A stretch of 51,790 bases of DNA, taken from positions 1 through 51,790 of the forward strand of contig LUPK01000056.1 in NCBI GenBank assembly GCA_001627335.1. Reading direction: 5' to 3'. The notes below the pieces were generated by a model, which did no database searches, was not told the DNA's origin, and was given only the letters and a program-made list of their open reading frames with translations. Source of the DNA: Nocardioides sp. REDSEA-S33_B3 (GTDB taxonomy: Bacteria; Actinomycetota; Actinomycetes; Propionibacteriales; Nocardioidaceae). Below, piece after piece: positions 50,130 to 51,790 of the stretch. Each line of letters opens with the position of its first letter. The stretch's first letter is position 1. The position numbers and the translations under genes were made by a program.

Positions 50130-50678
50130 ATGAGCCACGCCGCCCCTCCCCCGAGCCGCTCGGGAGGCACCGGTTCGCTCCGCCTGCGCCACAATCGGTG
50201 GCGCAGCCTCACCGTCGCGCTCGCAGGCGGGGCACTGCTGCTGGTCACCGGCTCGTGGTGGGCGACGCACCCGGCCGACCTCCCGGTCAGGGACGGGCAC
50301 GTCACGGCCGTGACGACTCCGGGCAGGCCGGTCTACATCGGGGTCTACTCCGGCGCCGCGGACGGCCGCATCCTGCGGCTCGGCGGGGTCCACGTGCGCA
50401 CCGACGCCACGGTGCCGGTGGAGGTGGAGCCGCTGCTGTGCCGCGGAGGTTCGGTCAGCGTCACCGCCGACGCCGCCGTCTTCTGTCGCGAGGTGGTGGA
50501 GCCCGATGGCCAGCAGCTGGGACCGGAGGACTCACTGGTGCTCAGGGTGACGGGCGACGAGGCCGGGGCGGCGTTCATCGGCCGGGTGTCGGTGGCGTAC
50601 CGCAGCGGCCTCCGCGTCGGGACCAGCCCCGCAGGCACCAGCGCCGTGGTCGCGATCGTGCCGCCCACGGCCTCCTGA
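50130..50678 (+). CDS. Single-span membrane-anchored protein, unknown function
   Basis: 182 residues. A basic N-terminal tail (SLRLRHNRWRS) precedes one hydrophobic segment (LTVALAGGALLLVTGSWWAT), after which about 130 residues should be outside. These are beta-rich with two Cys (EPLLCRGGSVSVTADAAVFC), likely a disulfide, and end VVAIVPPTAS. No family recognised. Monocistronic; leaderless-type promoter. Confidence 0.7.
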   Translation: MSHAAPPPSRSGGTGSLRLRHNRWRSLTVALAGGALLLVTGSWWATHPADLPVRDGHVTAVTTPGRPVYIGVYSGAADGRILRLGGVHVRTDATVPVEVEPLLCRGGSVSVTADAAVFCREVVEPDGQQLGPEDSLVLRVTGDEAGAAFIGRVSVAYRSGLRVGTSPAGTSAVVAIVPPTAS

Positions 50679-50691
50679 CCGGCCAGGAGCA

Positions 50692-51630
50692 CTACTCGGA
50701 AGCGGACTCCAGTGAGGCCGCGCGTGCGGCGGCGTCGGTGAGCTCCTCGGCGTCGATGGCGTCGGTCCGGTGGAACCAGGTCAGGGCCTCGGTCGGGCGA
50801 CCGGCAGCCTCCAAGGTGTCGGCGTACGCGTAGCGCAGCCGCACCACCCAGGGCTCCCGGCTCTTGTTCATCAGGGGCGCCTGCTCGAGCACGCGCAGGG
50901 CGGCGTCGAGCTGCCCCATGTCACGACGTGCACCGGCCTCGACGATGGTCATCTCGGCCTTCGCCGGCGCCGCGAAGTTCGCCACGGACGGGCTCTGCGC
51001 GAGCTTGATGGCCTGCTGCGGCTGGCCGAGGGCACGGTGGCAGTCCGCCATGATCGGCAGGTAGTCGGTGGCACCGTTCATCCGCTTGGCGGCGCGCAGC
51101 TCGGCCAGCGCCTCGGAGTAGTGACCCGCCGCGTACGCAGCCTCGCCGGCCGCCTCGCGCACCACGGCCAGGCGCGGCGCCCGCGCTCGTGCCGCAAGCG
51201 CGTGTCGGTAGGCGGTCTCGGGGTCCTCGTCCACCAGCATGCCGGCCGCCACCAGGTGGCGGGCGACCCTGGACGCGAGCTTCTCGGGCAGGCCCTTGAG
51301 CTGGGCGGCGACCTGCTTGTCCAGCTCCTTCCCGGTCACGTGCTCGGGCAGGTCGGGACCGTCGTAGACGGCCTGCTCGGTCGTCCGCGGTGCGCGATCG
51401 TCCCGAGCGGGACGGCCCGGACGCGAGTACGGGCGCCCGCCGCCGGGCTTGCCGCCTCCGCGCCTGTCCTCGCCACCACGACGCTGGTCGCTGCCGCCAC
51501 GGCCGCCGCGCTGGTCGCTGCCGGCACCGCGGCGCTGGTCGCCGCTCCCGCCGCCACGACGCTGGTCGTTGCCGCGCGCGGGACGTCCGCCGCGCCCCGA
51601 CGGGTTGTTCCCGGAGCGTTCCTGAGCCAC
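50692..51630 (-). CDS. RGG-repeat TPR protein
   Basis: 312 residues from GTG 51630, with GAGAGGA about 9 nt upstream. Residues about 10-75 are disordered Arg/Gly/Gln/Asp repeats of the form DQRRGG, resembling RGG boxes. Residues about 95-312 are helical TPR-like repeats: HLVAAGMLVDEDPETAYRHA, GEAAYAAGHYSEALAELRAA, MADCHRALGQPQQAIKLAQS and YAYADTLEAAGRPTEALTWF. RGG segments often bind RNA and promote condensation, so a ribosome- or RNA-linked scaffold is plausible. It lies just downstream of the rRNA operon on the same strand. Confidence 0.85.
   Translation of the reverse strand: MAQERSGNNPSGRGGRPARGNDQRRGGGSGDQRRGAGSDQRGGRGGSDQRRGGEDRRGGGKPGGGRPYSRPGRPARDDRAPRTTEQAVYDGPDLPEHVTGKELDKQVAAQLKGLPEKLASRVARHLVAAGMLVDEDPETAYRHALAARARAPRLAVVREAAGEAAYAAGHYSEALAELRAAKRMNGATDYLPIMADCHRALGQPQQAIKLAQSPSVANFAAPAKAEMTIVEAGARRDMGQLDAALRVLEQAPLMNKSREPWVVRLRYAYADTLEAAGRPTEALTWFHRTDAIDAEELTDAAARAASLESASE
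51410..51600 (-). repeat. Arg-Gly-rich coding repeats
   Basis: Repeated CAGCGTCGTGGTGGC-like units on the minus strand code for the DQRRGG repeats of the TPR protein. Copy number may vary between strains. Confidence 0.75.
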
Positions 51631-51660
51631 GTCGTTGGTTCCTCTCGCAAATGCACGTAG

Positions 51661-51680
51661 GGGCCACCTGGCGGTGGCCC
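51661..51680 (-). terminator. rRNA operon terminator
   Basis: Perfect 8-bp hairpin GGGCCACC-N4-GGTGGCCC located 13 bp past the 5S 3' end, followed on the minus strand by CTACGTGCATTTGC. It probably ends the rrn transcript. Confidence 0.75.
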
Positions 51681-51693
51681 CTACGGAGTGTAT

Positions 51694-51790
51694 GTCCGGC
51701 GGCGTCCTACTCTCCCACGACCTCGCGGTCGCAGTACCATCGGCGCTGAAAGGCTTAACTTCCGGGTTCGGGATGGGACCGGGTGTTTCC
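51694..51790 (-). rRNA. rrf: 5S ribosomal RNA, 3' part (runs off window)
   Basis: Minus-strand 5S with recognisable blocks: GGGAGAGTAGGACG near the 3' end, ACTGCGACCGCGAGG, CGCCGATGGTACTGC, and CCCGAACCCGGAAGTTAAGC towards the 5' side. The 5' end of the molecule lies beyond position 51790. It is the end of an rrn operon transcribed leftward. Confidence 0.95.

Overview
The window is high-GC, gene-dense bacterial chromosome, best matched by a Propionibacteriales actinobacterium of the Nocardioides type. The evidence is many GTG starts, leaderless promoters, an actinobacterial RNase P RNA, DUF3052 and DUF3145 genes, a homodimeric aceE beside a fasR-fabD-fabH-acpP-fabF-accD cluster, and a block that follows the M. 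tuberculosis order panB / nif3-cdsZ-rnhA/cobC / ahpE / aceE / fas. The assignment comes from reading the sequence; no database search was run.

Region by region. 1-3.5 kb: a somewhat AT-richer accessory patch with a truncated AlbA_2/HATPase gene, a DUF2510-SHOCT protein, a small zinc-ribbon membrane protein and an anchored metzincin-like protease. 3.6-10.5 kb: panB, a PQQ-type sugar dehydrogenase-like lipoprotein, a CNNM/CorC-type CBS membrane protein, a secreted Ig-like protein, two small conserved genes and map. 10.6-14 kb: a coupled trio of circularly permuted ATP-grasp, alpha-E and transglutaminase proteins. 14.5 kb: rnpB. 15-22.4 kb: an RNase II-type exonuclease, yaaA, a shortened AraC regulator, and the operon nif3-cdsZ-rnhA/cobC-APH. 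22.4-26.6 kb: an MhuD-like heme-degrading enzyme, azlCD, an amidohydrolase and an acyl-CoA synthetase.

26.7-30.7 kb is the most unusual part. A small Asp-rich membrane-anchored protein, a sensor kinase and an OmpR-type regulator form one operon. It faces a second operon coding for an Asp/Arg/Thr-rich exported protein and a soluble Ser/Thr kinase. Both promoters carry the same composite operator: GATGAG-N6-CTCATC followed by two more CTCA-type repeats in 11-bp steps. I propose that all five genes form one envelope signalling system. A copper/heme-peroxidase operon (His-bearing membrane protein, PCuAC lipoprotein, Tat-exported DyP peroxidase) starts from the same intergenic operator in the opposite direction.

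33.4-37.1 kb: an UPF0016 manganese exporter behind a yybP-ykoY riboswitch, tRNA-Val(UAC), ahpE coupled to an acyl-CoA ligase, and DUF3052. 37.3-48 kb: aceE, a palindromic dispersed-type repeat, an alpha/beta hydrolase, and the fatty-acid synthase II operon led by its PucR-like activator; its FabD carries an extra biotinyl/lipoyl-like domain. 48-51.8 kb: a secreted protein, DUF3145, another hydrolase, a small anchored protein, an RGG-repeat TPR protein, and the 3' part of a 5S rRNA with its terminator at the right edge (minus strand).

Across the window at least fourteen genes have a TANNNT/CANNNT hexamer ending 6-8 nt before the start codon and no Shine-Dalgarno. Two genes appear to begin with CTG. 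No CRISPR array, complete insertion sequence or prophage was seen, and no gap between genes exceeds 300 bp.
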